DNA of 64,000 nucleotides, from positions 2,666,001-2,730,000 of the forward strand of contig NC_088935.1 in assembly GCF_033473495.1 (NCBI RefSeq), given 5' to 3'. This document shows, piece by piece, positions 10,173 through 21,290 of the stretch (position 1 is the stretch's first letter; each line of letters starts with the position of its first letter). Source of the stretch: Cercospora beticola. Lineage: Eukaryota > Ascomycota > Dothideomycetes > Mycosphaerellales > Mycosphaerellaceae. The notes below the pieces were generated by a model that saw only the letters and a list, made by a program, of their open reading frames with translations, was not told the origin of the DNA and searched no databases. A program made the translations under genes and the position numbers.

Positions 10173-12356
10173 ATGGTCGTGACGAGAGTTCTCTGTGTGG
10201 CTGAGAAGCCTTCAATTGCGAAGGCTGTGGCAGGACACCTCAGTGGGGGCCATTTCCAGACTGTAAGCACATTCAGAGACCACACTACTTCATGACCTGA
10301 CAAGTACAGCATCCAATCACCGGCAATCAATATGTGAAGAATTACGAATTCTCGTTCAATTTTCCAGGATGGGGTCCTTGCGAAGTTACCATGACTTCGG
10401 TGTTGGGTCACCTCATGGAGGCCGACTTTGGAGCCCAATACAAAAGCTGGCACTCGCAAGACCCTTCTGCTCTGTTTGACGCTCCAATCGAAATTTCTGT
10501 CGCGGACAAAATGAAGGCGGTGGCACGCAACATCGGAGTCAAGGCTCGCCATGCTCACTACCTGTACATCTGGACGGACTGTGATCGAGAGGGCGAGCAC
10601 ATCGGCACCGAGATCATGAAATGTGCGCAGGAGACCAACCAACGGTTTCGTACTGCAGGTAGAGTCGTTCGTGCACGCTTCTCGAACATTGAGCGAACGC
10701 ATGTGCTAACTGCAGCGCGAAATCCGATCACGATAGATGAAGCGCAAGCCAATGCTGTATATGCACGGCAGGAGCTCGATCTGCGTATCGGAGCATGCTT
10801 CACTCGTAGACTGACAATCGACCTGAAGCCGATGATGCCCTGGGCGGACGAACGCGGCAAGGTAATCAGTTACGGCAGCTGCCAGTTTCCAACACTCGGC
10901 TTCGTGGTTGAGCGATACATGCGCGTGCGCAATTTTGTGCCCGAGACCTTCTGGGCAATCAAGGTTATGCATCGAAAAGACGACCAGGAAGTCAACTTCC
11001 GCTGGGCTCGAACACATTTGTTCGACCGGATGGTCACGACGATTCTCTACGAAAAATGTCTGAATGCACGAGAGGCAGTGGTGTCGAGAGTGCAGACCAA
11101 ACCGACCTCGAAATGGAGGCCCTTGCCACTTACGACTGTTGAATTGCAGAAATGCGGCAGCAGATTCCTCCGGATGAACGGCCAACGTGTTATGAGTGTC
11201 GCAGAGAGTCTCTATCAAAAAGGCTTCATCAGTTATCCGCGCACGGAGACGGATCAATTTGACAAAAACATGGACCTTCGACAGTTGGTGCAGAAGCAGG
11301 CCCAGAACCAATCTCGCTGGGCGAACTACGCGCAAGGACTGCTCAATGGCGGCTTCCGATGGCCTCGTGATGGTCGTCACAATGACAAAGCCCACCCTCC
11401 AATCCATCCCGTCAACTTCGTCGCCGCAAATGCTCTCGATGACGAGTCGCAGCGAGTCTACGAGTTTGTCACCAGGCGATTCTTGGCGTGCTGTAGTGAT
11501 GATGCAAAGGGAAGCAAGACCGAAGTGAGCATTGCTTATGGTCCTGAGACCTTCCACGCCTCTGGCTTGACGGTACTGCAGCGCAACTACCTGGATGTGT
11601 ATCCCTATGACAAATGGACCAGCAGTCAAGTGCTGCCTGACTTTCAACAAGGAGAGTCTTTCGTGCCGACATCTGCCTTGATGCACGAAGGACAGACTTC
11701 GCCACCCGGATACCTCACGGAGCCAGAGCTGATAGCATTGATGGACACTAATGGCATTGGCACCGATGCAACAATGGCCGAGCACATTGCCAAAATACAG
11801 GAGCGAGAGTATGTGCAGACAAGACCGAGAGCCGGGCAGGCGCGCCAGAATGCCGGGGACGAAAGTGAGGAAGAGGTAGAAGGTCCCGTACAAGCCCAAC
11901 GAGGGGGCGGTCGAGGACGTGGTAGAGGCCGCGGCAGAGGTGGACGCGGTGGAGCCAACAACCGTCCTGGAGGAAGCACGACCGGAGTGGAAGAATTTAT
12001 ACCGACAACGCTTGGGGTCGCGCTTATCGAAGGCTACGAGAGCATGGGCCACGAGATCAGCATGGCGAAGCCCTTTCTACGCAAGCAGGTACGTCGCGCG
12101 ACACATCGTCTGATGAGAAGGCACTAATCGGTCCAAATCCAGATGGAGGTGAAGATGAAGGATATCTGCGAGAATCGCATCACGAAGCAAGCCATGGTCC
12201 AGGAGATGATTGAGCAATATCGAGCCACATACGTCCGAACAAAGCATGGCATGCACTTTCTTCAAGCGGTAAGTGTGGACCATTCGAAGATGGGAGAGCA
12301 ATACTGATGATTTTCTCCAGTCTGTGCGCAAGTACGTTCAAGGCCAACCAGGATGA
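10173..12356 (+). CDS. TOP3: DNA topoisomerase III (type IA)
   Basis: ATP-independent type IA topoisomerase that works with RecQ helicase (Sgs1/BLM) and Rmi1 to dissolve recombination intermediates in the nucleus. Exons 10173-10262, 10310-12088, 12143-12268 and 12321-12356 give 676 aa; introns 47, 54 and 52 nt. The Toprim domain shows LCVAEKPSIAKAVAGHL and the acidic WTDCDREGEHIG motif. The active-site Tyr is about residue 339 in FISYPRTETDQF. The core ends with VEEFIPTTLGVALIEGYES and a short tail SVRKYVQGQPG, with no C-terminal zinc fingers. A run of RG/GRGRG repeats (about residues 560-580) is inserted within the catalytic core, after EYVQTRPRAG. In TOP3B of animals an RGG box sits at the C-terminus and binds RNA; here the position differs. 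Confidence 0.95.
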
Positions 12357-13046
12357 ATATCTGCGTGATGACCACCTACTCACGTATGCACGTGTATGTC
12401 CGGAGAATGCAAGCATGCACGCAGCAACATCGATCTGGCCGTACAGAACACCGCCTCTATCATCCCCGCGCGATCATGCCCATACAACGCCCGTCCAGAT
12501 GATCAATCTTGCAAGTGGACACTTGCTGGATCCGGATGGACGAGTATTCACACCTGCCTTACTGAAACCGCCGCGCAATCAAAATTACCATTCACTTCGA
12601 CAGACATGATCTCGCAGTGCTTGTGTGCAGATGAAGAGATCAGTGTCGAGTGTCGTGAATGGAGGGAACCGTCAAGGCTAAAGAGAAAATGGCATTATGA
12701 CTTCTGGCGATGCAGACACAACGATATTTCTAGACGCAAGGAGGTCTTCAATTGCGGCATGTAGTCTATTTGATTCGCGTCTGTTCAGATGCAAAATCGG
12801 GACTGAGATCAACATTGTGAATCCACATATGGCGTGCTAGAAGCTATCCTTGAACAAACCGACCATCGGCTTTCGGAACCAAGCCCGCGTCCATGACTCC
12901 TCCCAAGCCGGATACTTCAGAACGCCGCGAGCTTTGTCACTGCACCCTTCTGCACGACAGGAATTGCTATTGGCTTGCCTCAACACAATCCTGATAGCTT
13001 GAATTGGAACTGCCTCAATACAACGTCAATTTGTGTTGCAGTCAAG
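12357..13046. other. Intergenic region TOP3 / glyoxalase-like gene
   Basis: 690 nt on a tandem plus-strand junction. Open frames here show neither family similarity nor splice continuity with TOP3. No RNA gene or repeat recognised. Confidence 0.45.
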
Positions 13047-13907
13047 ATGACACGATTGCAAGCACAGCTCGATCATGTGGTCCTTCTCCTTCCGTACCAA
13101 GATATACTCAACCCTCCAAGTTGGCTGACAGACAACTTCGTCATCAGTGAAGGAGGTCGACACGCCGATGGTAAGACAGAGAATCGGCTAGTACTATTCG
13201 AGGACGGAACCTACCTGGAATTGATCGCCTTCATCGAGGATGATCCCAAGCATAGAGAAGGCCACTGGTGGGACAAGCCCTACGGAGTTGTTGACTATGC
13301 CCTCACGACTGCAGACTCAGATTTTGGAGAGCTCTTCGGCATCGTTGATCGACTTTCCAAGACGGAGACCGGCATTTCCTACGATGCACCAAAGGATGGC
13401 GGTCGCATCAAACCTGATGGGCAAGAACTGAAATGGTATCATACCTCTCAGACCGCCATTGAATGACACGCTGACACGCTTGCCAGGCGCGTGACATTCC
13501 CAAAGAACACATCGAGAGGCAGCGTCCCATTCTTCTGTCACGATGTCACGCCACGGAACCGAAGGGTCCCCGCCCCAGACCGCAAACATCCTTCCGGCGT
13601 CGTAGGCATGGCGGGTGTCCTAGTCGAGGTCGCATCAGACGCCTCCCTTGCGCGTCTATCGAACGCCACCGCTGCCCTTCTGGATCAGGAAGCTGCCAAA
13701 AATGAGACAAGGTACGAGGTTGATGTTGTACACCAGTTGCCCAATGCCAAGAGTCAGACAATAAGGATCCAGAAGCGCGGAGGCGGCAGCCATGGTGAGC
13801 ACAGTGATCTCGCCTTGTCATTGGTCTTACAAGGTCCTAAAGCGATCGATGCGGTACACCGCAAGATCGATGGTGGCACCGTGTCTCTCGTGTTCGAACA
13901 GCAGTAG
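13047..13907 (+). CDS. Glyoxalase-like domain protein (Glyoxalase_3 type), 269 aa
   Basis: Exons 13047-13435 and 13487-13907, intron 13436-13486 (GTATCA donor, GCTGAC branch, TGCCAG acceptor). Splicing joins ELKW to RVTFPKNTSRGSVPFFCHDV, restoring a motif typical of this vicinal-oxygen-chelate-fold family; the unspliced frame stops within 13 codons. The N-terminus QLDHVVLLLPYQD carries the usual first-strand His of the fold, and FEDGTYLELIAFI is the matching Glu-bearing strand. The second half has HPSGVVGMAGVLVEVASD. Enzymatic activity of these fungal proteins is not established, so glyoxalase names the fold rather than the reaction. An in-frame upstream Met at 12975 would add 24 residues before the conserved start; I chose 13047 because the domain begins within five residues of it. 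Confidence 0.86.
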
Positions 13908-15596
13908 CGGTGGCGATGCAGAGTCTTGAATGGCGGCAAGTGGAGCCCCAGATGGAACCTGGTCGTCTAGCAGTGGAACTGTCCTTTGCATGGCATGGCG
14001 AATGGGTCATTTGGGGCTGCGGAGGGTGGCGGATGTAGCGTCCTCTATAGATCGGGAACCTTGTTGGTTGTGGACGGAGGTACAGCGGCTGTCACCAGGT
14101 AGATGTTCGTAGTGACATGTACGACGTTGGGACATACGAGCAGACCGCGATGAGGAGACAGGATGTCGCACACGAGTCCGTCATGGCCAGGGAAGAGAAG
14201 GCAAGTCCCAAGAGCCAGGTCGTCTCTCCCGTCCTGAGGCGCTACGACCGAGGCGGTGTAGTAGGTGCATCTCCAGAAGAACCCAAGAGACGCAGAGTGT
14301 GGGTCTGCATCCGCTTTGGCAGCTGTCATGTGTTGTGCATTCTGCACCCGAGTGGCTTGACGGTCTGTGTTGTGTTGAGTGCGGTGTCTCTCGATGCGCG
14401 GTGGTCATTGCAGAAATGCCTCTGCTGGGACTTGCCTAGAAGGAAGGAACTGTAGACAGGGGGCGGCAGGGATCGGTGCATCCTGCACGTCTACATCATC
14501 GAGCAAAGTGGGCGATAATATTTTCTTTGTGCGGCTTCCAAGATATTTCTGTGCGACGTTCGAAAAAAGGTTACTGCTTTCCTGGTTGGCGACAAAAGCC
14601 CTCGTGTGATGCGATGCACTAGTGCGACGAGATCTAGGAAACGGTTTTGGTTGCATCTGGTTGGTATGTCCAACGGGAAACGAGATTTAGAATGATTAAA
14701 TTGTCTCTTTTGTTACATTGCTGCCGAAGTAGCAAACGGTGGGTATCAGTTAATTACAAAGAAATTTTACTCTCTCGCTATGCCATGAAACCATATCGAT
14801 TCCGATTCATGACTGGTATAGTCCTTTCCAGCCAGCCGAAATATGGGAAAAAGTGAACGCAGGCTGAAGCCGAGCCTAGTGGTACATCAGACAGCGTAAC
14901 TGAATTGCCGTCTGCCACCACACCCCGTCTGCCCAGTACCCTCATCCGCTGTAACAGCGTCTCAAATCAGAAAGCCACCAACGCCGGTTGTCCCAATGCA
15001 GATATATAGTATACAATTCTTTTGTTTCCCATGGCGGATTGCTCCGCTCTGCCCTCTAGTCTCAACAAGATCCGCTAAGCTCATAGTGTCGCCACCCATA
15101 CCCGTCTAACCAACGCCGTGTAGTAAAGAAAAAGTGTCCCAAGGTCCGTGAAGATAATGTCGGTCGCGCGAAGAAGTGGATTTTGGAAGTATTATGCCTG
15201 TTCGCGTCGATGGTCCAGAGTCGCAGCGAAGATCGTGGCGTTGTGTTGGTGGGCGGGTGTGTGCGTGAGGTGGAGGACCGAAAAAAGTGTTGTTCAGGTA
15301 ATACAGCGAACGCTCAAGTGGGTATTATGCTCGAAAATTCAAGTAGCAGTGGTAGTAGTGATCGTTAAAGGCGGTTTGGTCGAGAAGGGCGTGGTTTGGC
15401 GAGTGGATCCACCAAGCTCCATGCGTGCAGGCTAGCTGCAACGTAAATTCGGAAGCTTGGATGGATTCTGCAACACAGCTGTCGTGTTTCGAAAGAAAGT
15501 TTGTGCAGCTGCGACTCGCTTTTCTCGCACGTCGCATCGTCGTATACGGAGTGTTTCGTTGAGCGGTGCATATCAAGGACGGCGCCCATGAGAGCA
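13908..15596. other. Gene-poor region, possible 3' flank of the small 15597 gene
   Basis: 1.7 kb without a convincing protein or RNA gene. The longest frames are Cys/Arg/Val-rich and unspliceable. A T-rich patch runs from about 14690 to 14830, and a TATATAGTATAC element sits near 15003. The part next to 15597 may be a long 3' UTR of that minus-strand gene. Confidence 0.45.
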
Positions 15597-15772
15597 TTAT
15601 CGTCGCGACTTCGGCGGCGGCGTTGGCTTCGGCTTGGGTGTGCTGCAGTGATGGTCAGTCACCGCACTGAATCGGCCAAGGATCACTGCACATAGTGAGT
15701 GCCTGCTTACCCTGTCGTGTCGTATGCGCCGCGGCCCATGTTGAAGTCTTCCGAATTGGTCCTGAGAATCAT
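15597..15772 (-). CDS. Candidate conserved microprotein, 35 aa, two coding exons
   Basis: Exons 15772-15711 and 15642-15597; the 68-nt intron 15710-15643 has a GTAAGC donor, a GACTGACC branch and a CTGCAG acceptor. Translation starts MILRTNSEDFNMGRGAYDTT and finishes with a Pro/Lys tail ending PPKSRR. An upstream leader intron with perfect signals is spliced to just before this ATG. Three things speak for a real gene: two well-formed introns on the same strand in the right order, an exact frame join, and a stop directly after a basic Pro-rich tail. The internal ATG at 15739 (MGRGAYD) could be an alternative start. No signal peptide, no Cys, no membrane span. I recall short fungal proteins with a similar MGRGAYD-like core but cannot confirm it. 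Too short for ordinary gene callers. Confidence 0.52.
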
Positions 15773-15790
15773 GGAGACGGTGTGTGTGAG

Positions 15791-15862
15791 CTGCGGACAG
15801 GCGCGCAGGTCAGTACTTATACGGGCCAGAAGGCGGAATGCATTGTGGCACAAGGGACTTAC
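15791..15862 (-). other. Probable 5'-UTR intron of the 35-aa gene
   Basis: Donor ATT|GTAAGTCCC at 15862, branch-like TACTGACC, acceptor GTCCGCAG ending at 15791, 18 nt before ATG 15772. 72 nt long. Confidence 0.5.
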
Positions 15863-18800
15863 AATTGCTCGCAAGGGAGTGGATTGATGGTGGATCGTTG
15901 TACAGAGGGCTTGCCCGTTGGTAGCAGGATGGTTCGCAAGTGACTCTGCGGGTGACCCAGGACAGGCGGCTGGAATGCTGGCGGAAGGATTTGCGGTCGG
16001 CAGTGTGCTACTGTACGCGGGCGCTCTAGGGTGGCAGAGGAAGCTAGTGGGTGGACGGAGAAAAAAGAAAATAGGCCAACGAGCGGCAGCGAGATCAAAT
16101 AGTGCTCGCAAACTGAAGAGCGACAAGGAACGTGGTGCCGGGGAGCAGAAGGCGAGTTTGGAAAAAGGGAGTGTGAGATTGTCCTTCATCGTTCCATGAC
16201 GTGCACGGTGCCTTCACGTTTGTTCCGCGAAACACACAAGTCGTTCCTTCCCCTGCAACCTGCGAAGTGTCGATCCTCTGAGGCCCTATCCCTGACGCTG
16301 GGACCGCCTGCAGAGACGTTCATGTACCTGCATTAGTGCTAGGCGCGGCACTTCATCCTTGGTCTGCCGCCCGCGGGTCGACATCCGGCAGCGTCTCGCC
16401 AGACATAGATGATGGAGCTCCCCGACCCGCGGAACGTGCCTGACTGGAGTTTTGGAGCTGTGGGCGATGGCATGACTGGCGGCGGTGGTGTTGATGAGAC
16501 GCGCCGGCATCTCTGCTTCTTCGCCGCCGCTGCTGCTGCTGATGATTGAGCCCTGGTCCTCTCGCGACGGGCCATCCATATTGCGGTGTTAGTTCGCCTT
16601 CTGGCGCGACGAGCTACGAGCTTTCTTGTGCTTCTAGCGCCCGGCGGAGTGCATAGGCCGAACTTGTGCCTAGAAGATGCTAGCTCGTACCGTCTGCCTG
16701 GAGTCTCAGCCTGACTTCCGGCAACGGGGAGACTGGGCGAAGCGCAAAGCTTGATACTCTGCCTGACTGCCTCATGTAATGGGCGGTGCCGTGGCCGCCG
16801 TGCAGATGCTGATTGCTGCCGCTAACTGTCGTGTCCTAACTGTGTACAGTGTGTAGACACTCCCGCCCGCGCCACGGCGAGTCGCCGCATCAACACGACT
16901 GCTGCCGCGAAAGGAGTGCCGACCTTGCTTTTGAGGAACTCCGGCCCGCTGGGAATAATGACTGGGTTGCGCAGCAGATCACAGGCGCCGCACCGGACGC
17001 CGGGGCCAGTCTGTGAGTCCAATTTTACCAGCCGAACACCAAACACGCGACGTGTCTCGCCGCGAGAGCGATGCATGCCGAGCTTGTTGATGTGCTTCAC
17101 TCGCGCACATCTCTCCGTTCTCCTGCCTCCCGTTGCTGCCGCACCGCATTCGACACCTTGTCAGCCAGGCTCGCGGAGCCTATCGCCGCTGCGCTTGTCT
17201 GCCCGGGTGCCGTCGACGGGGTTCGCTGGTTTGCTCCCCCTACACCCATGCCGCCGATGGTGTCACCGTTCCCGTTTGCCAGTCGAGCTGCAGGTGTTCG
17301 CATCGGAGCTGCTGCACGATTGATTGTCCGGATGCGCTTCCGCCCCAGCGATGTGTCGTTGCAGCCTCAAACGCTTGTCTGCGTTTGTCGCGTGGCTTGA
17401 TGGTGGTTTGTGTTTTGCGATGAGGTGAAGTCAAGACGAAAGTTCGCAGAAGCAGGCACCTGCAATCAAGTGGAAGGCACGAAGTGGAAGGCACAGCGGT
17501 GCGCGACTGCACACGGAAGCTCTGTGGGCGTGGGAAGGAAGGAGGCAGCCCGCGGTCGCATGCAACGAAACATCGTCTACGATTCTTTTTGCAACAAGTT
17601 CTGATTCTGCAGTTTGATGCATCGCTGTTTCGCCGGCCATCGCTTCCCGCCAGCTTGATGAATTGATGAATTGCTCTCGAAGCGAGCCTTGTTGACAGCC
17701 CCCCAAGTGCCGTTCGACCCACCGCTGGCGAGACATCCTGGCCCCAAACACGTATTCAGCGCACACTCGATACGCCTAGCATTTTCCATGCCACAAGGTT
17801 TTGCGCGATCTTCGATCAGCATTCTTCTCTGCATGGATTCTGCAGGCTGCGGCGGGCATCCCAACACGTGGTCTCACGGAAGTCAGCCGACGAACACACA
17901 AACGAGGCACAATAATCATCAGCAGCAAGCTGCACCCTCGATCAATCAGAGCCAAGCCAATGCGCCCAATGACAGACTGCCTGTCATATAGCTTTCGGAC
18001 CATCTGCCCTTGTTGCTCAACACATCAAGCCGCTTCACACAAACCGGCCAAATGGCAACCCCGGCATTGCTGACTGCTGGCATTAATCATGAGGGCCCTT
18101 GTATTCTTTGTTGGGTTTAAGCTTCTGTCCCGATGTTCCTGGTGCTCGGAGTATACATTACCACTGTCGTCTGCCCATCGATCATGGGTCGATTTCAAGC
18201 CCGCCTCACGCAATGCCCTCTTCCTCGTGAGCGTTGTTTGTTGGACACGCCATCGCACTGGCCAGCAATCCAGTGTCTCCGGCCAGGGATACCTCGACGA
18301 AGGCTTCGCAATCCTGTGAGTGCAGGAAATGCCGCACCGGAGCGAAGCGTGTACTTTATCGGCTTTCTCACGGCCCGAGACATTGCCGTCTGGGTATATA
18401 TTGAAGCCGGAAGCTTCGTGAGTCGCTGGCAGAATAGTAACCCTTCATCGCTGTTCGTAAATCACGTTGGCTGGTAACAAAAAACTTGCACTTGAGCGTG
18501 GCTCTCGCATTGCCAATTCGCGAGGCGGCGCATTGAGCCTTTCGACGCTGTTCTTGCGCACCAGGTGCGTTTATCAAACTTGAATCAGGCCATTTCTTGC
18601 CATCGGAATCAGTCATAGCCTACACCTAGATGAGGCCGCTGTGGAGGCCGCACTTCATCCGTCTACAACATCGTGCATCTCCCTGCACTCCGTATGGGTG
18701 AATATGAACTTGTTCTTCCAGACACATTGATTGGAGGGATAATGTTCGTGACCTGCACGATGCCAGTAGCAATCGACTTACTGAAACCAATGCTGGGGGG

Positions 18801-19091
18801 CCATTCATTCGGTCGCCCGACATGTGAGCCGCGCGAGCAATTTCAAACTTTTCTCATTTTTGGGTTGTGGTGTGAGGCGACGACTTTGGCATCCTTGATG
18901 AACAATGTGTAGCGGCATCCATTTTCAGCCGCAGTGTCAGCGATGGCGATCAGAACCCTGGCGGTGCTGGCGAGTAGTGGCATCACTTCTGCGCGAGTCG
19001 ATTTCGAGACGGCGCAACTGAAAGCAACGCTTCGATGGCTACGAGGAATGCTAATAAGTCAAGTCTCGAACACACACGGCATGTCATGCAC
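15863..19091. other. Gene-poor region, 3.2 kb
   Basis: No protein or RNA gene supported. 16.0-17.7 kb is GC-rich with C/T runs on the minus strand and could be the promoter and long leader of the 35-aa gene. 17.7-19.0 kb has no structure I can name. No tandem or inverted repeat noticed. Confidence 0.4.
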
Positions 19092-19568
19092 TTAAATGGA
19101 TGCTCTATATGACGGGACGCGTTCGGCGTCAGTTGTGAAGATTGGTTTCAGCACGACACGCGGAATCGAGTCCGACAGCCTGGCGAGGATCTGAAACGGG
19201 CGACCGCTGCACACGATGGACTCCTGCATGCCACTGGTCTGGGTCAAGAGGCGCTTGTGGCTGACTTTGCTGCCGTGGTAGTTGGCGCTCATCATCTTGG
19301 GCATCCAGAAGACGTGCACCGGGTCTCTGGGTGCAGCCGTCGGAAGTCGATGGCGATCGTAACGCTCGCCCAGTGTGCAGATTTTGGTCCTTGGGAAATA
19401 TTTGGAAGTGCGCAAGGTTTCGAATTTGACCTTTCCGCGAGGTGGAATGCCTCCCGATGGCCTGATAGCCGTGGTGCCGTACTATGGGTTCGTTTCAATA
19501 GCCAAGCCGGCCCGAGTGCAGACTTCGATGTCAGGTTGATGCCCGAAATACTGAAGCTGACATGACAT
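19092..19568 (-). pseudogene. Degenerate reading frame with one in-frame TAG
   Basis: A 159-codon frame from ATG 19568 to the stop at 19094-19092, broken only by TAG at 19484-19482. The part after the TAG reads like a folded protein: GGIPPRGKVKFETLRTSKYF, DPVHVFWMPKMMSANYHGSK, then SIVCSGRPFQILARL and PRVVLKPIFTTDAERVPSYR. Before the TAG comes LQYFGHQPDIEVCTRAGLAI. The stop could come from CAG by C-to-T change. An intron removing the stop is not evident; the only short GT...AG option is 21 nt. I do not recognise the family. It may be a relic, a sequencing error in an intact gene, or chance. Confidence 0.35.
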
Positions 19569-19840
19569 GTAACAAATTCTCTCGCATGATCTGTTCGAGA
19601 TGAATTCAACACGCACGACGCGTCAATATTCTATCAAGAAAGAACGTGTCAGCTCTGTCGCAACTTTTTGATGAGCTAGGAGGTCGGTATAGCGAACTTA
19701 GACTACCTCGGCTGTCGTCACTGCTCTGCCCGTCAACATCAACGACTCGCAAAAATGTAAACCGCACACGGCACCGCAGCGCTGCTGCAGCGACGGAGGT
19801 AGGAAAGTGTCCGCCGCTACTGTGACTACACATTCAGAAG

Positions 19841-20869
19841 ATGAAAGCCATCCACATCCCGAAATTCCATGAGGGCGATATCGCGTTACTGCGACCGAGC
19901 GATATCCCGCAACCGACTCCCAAAGATGACCAGTTTCTAATCCAGATCACTCACTGCAGCCCGCAACACGCCGATATCCTACACGCTCAAGGCAAACATC
20001 AGAATAATACCAAGCGAGGCTGGTGTCACCCACCGTTCACGCTCGGCTATGACTTTGCAGGCGTGGTGGAAAAGTTGCCAGCTCGAGGCAGTACGAAGAG
20101 AGGGTTGAAAAAGGGAGATCGCGTTTTTGGTGCTACAATTGGTGCTTTCGCCGAGTACATTTGCGTGACGGAAGATGCTATACGCAAGGCACCAAATGGC
20201 CTGTCCAATGAGACGGTCGTGGCCATGTCGAGTGGAGTGGTGAGCTATGCTTCTGTGGTCAACATGGCAAAGGTGAAGAAGGGAGAAACAGTCATTGTGA
20301 GTGGTGCGAGTGGTGGTCTAGGCAGTGTCTGCTGCATGGTTGCGAAAGCAGTAGGAGCCAAGGTTATTGCCCTCACTGGCGACCACGAGAAGGCCGAGCA
20401 TATGAGACGGGATATGGGAGTGGATCTGGTGCTGGTCATGGAGGACGGCTGGCTGGATAAAGTGCTAAAGTTCACTGGAGGCAAAGGAGCGGAGGTCTTC
20501 CTCGACAACACTGGCATGGTGAATGATGCGATACGAAGTCTTGCTTACTTTGGCAGGATAGTCATCATAGGCTTCGTGGCCCGTGGAGGCGTCATGGAAG
20601 AAGTGAAGATGAACAAGCTGCTGCTCAAGTCGGTCACGGTGATGGGCTATCGGTTCGGAGAGAGTGGCAGAAGATATCCCGCTATGCTGGAAGAGATATG
20701 GAAAGGGTATCTTGGGCTGCTAGAGGCAGGTCGCATCAAGGCCTTGCTGTATGGCGATTACAATGGGCTGGAGGATATGGGGCGTGCATTGAGCGATCTA
20801 CATCATCGCAAGGTCTATGGCAAGGTTGTCGTTAAAGTGGCCGACGTTCCCACAAGTGCGAGGCTGTGA
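19841..20869 (+). CDS. Zinc-independent MDR family quinone oxidoreductase-like protein, 342 aa
   Basis: Single exon, ATG 19841 to TGA 20867-20869. Medium-chain dehydrogenase/reductase of the NADPH:quinone reductase / prostaglandin-reductase-like group. The N-terminal GroES-like domain has PPFTLGYDFAGVVEKLPARG and KGDRVFGATIGAFAEYICVT. The Rossmann domain has the nucleotide-binding segment VIVSGASGGLGSVCCMVAKA and the acidic-end strand AKVIALTGDHEKAEHM. C-terminal markers are GRIVIIGFVARGG and HRKVYGKVVVKVAD. Cys/His ligands for catalytic zinc are absent, which fits the quinone-reductase group. Likely cytosolic, reducing quinones or enones with NADPH; substrate unknown. Neighbours give no pathway hint. 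Confidence 0.88.
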   Translation: MKAIHIPKFHEGDIALLRPSDIPQPTPKDDQFLIQITHCSPQHADILHAQGKHQNNTKRGWCHPPFTLGYDFAGVVEKLPARGSTKRGLKKGDRVFGATIGAFAEYICVTEDAIRKAPNGLSNETVVAMSSGVVSYASVVNMAKVKKGETVIVSGASGGLGSVCCMVAKAVGAKVIALTGDHEKAEHMRRDMGVDLVLVMEDGWLDKVLKFTGGKGAEVFLDNTGMVNDAIRSLAYFGRIVIIGFVARGGVMEEVKMNKLLLKSVTVMGYRFGESGRRYPAMLEEIWKGYLGLLEAGRIKALLYGDYNGLEDMGRALSDLHHRKVYGKVVVKVADVPTSARL

Positions 20870-21290
20870 TACACCAGCGACATAGATGTAGTGAAGGGCA
20901 ATGGCGAAAACACAAAGTGTGAGCGCAAAGCCACTTCTGGTCTTGAAGACGTGATGGACTATGCTGCCACGCACTTGGCCGTGGAGAGCCCAAACGAGGT
21001 TCCGAATTCGCGCTGATCGATCATTTTCATCCCAACACTTCCTGCCAATGCTGATGCCAATGCCTGTCCAATTCTGTGAAACGCACGGACCATTGTAACA
21101 CGCTAGTCTCGGCTCGCCATCGCGACCGCGCCTTTAGGTGTTGATTTGTCTGGTTCAAAGTTCCAGATCACACGCCACGACACGTTTCCCACATCTCAAA
21201 ATGCTGCTGCGGTGACCTGGGGAAATTCGGATCGCACGCCATGAAATGACCGTCGCTCCTAGCAGAATCTGGTGACCGAAAATCAGCAGC
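20870..21290. other. Intergenic region
   Basis: 421 nt between tandem plus-strand genes. No coding sequence or repeat recognised; it must contain the promoter of the 21291 gene. Confidence 0.45.

Noticed and set aside
10706..12052. 448-codon minus-strand frame
   Set aside because: Complete antisense shadow of TOP3 exon 2, which is unambiguous.
12396..12764. 122-codon plus-strand frame after TOP3
   Set aside because: TOP3 ends cleanly at 12356, and this frame shows no domain or splice link to it.
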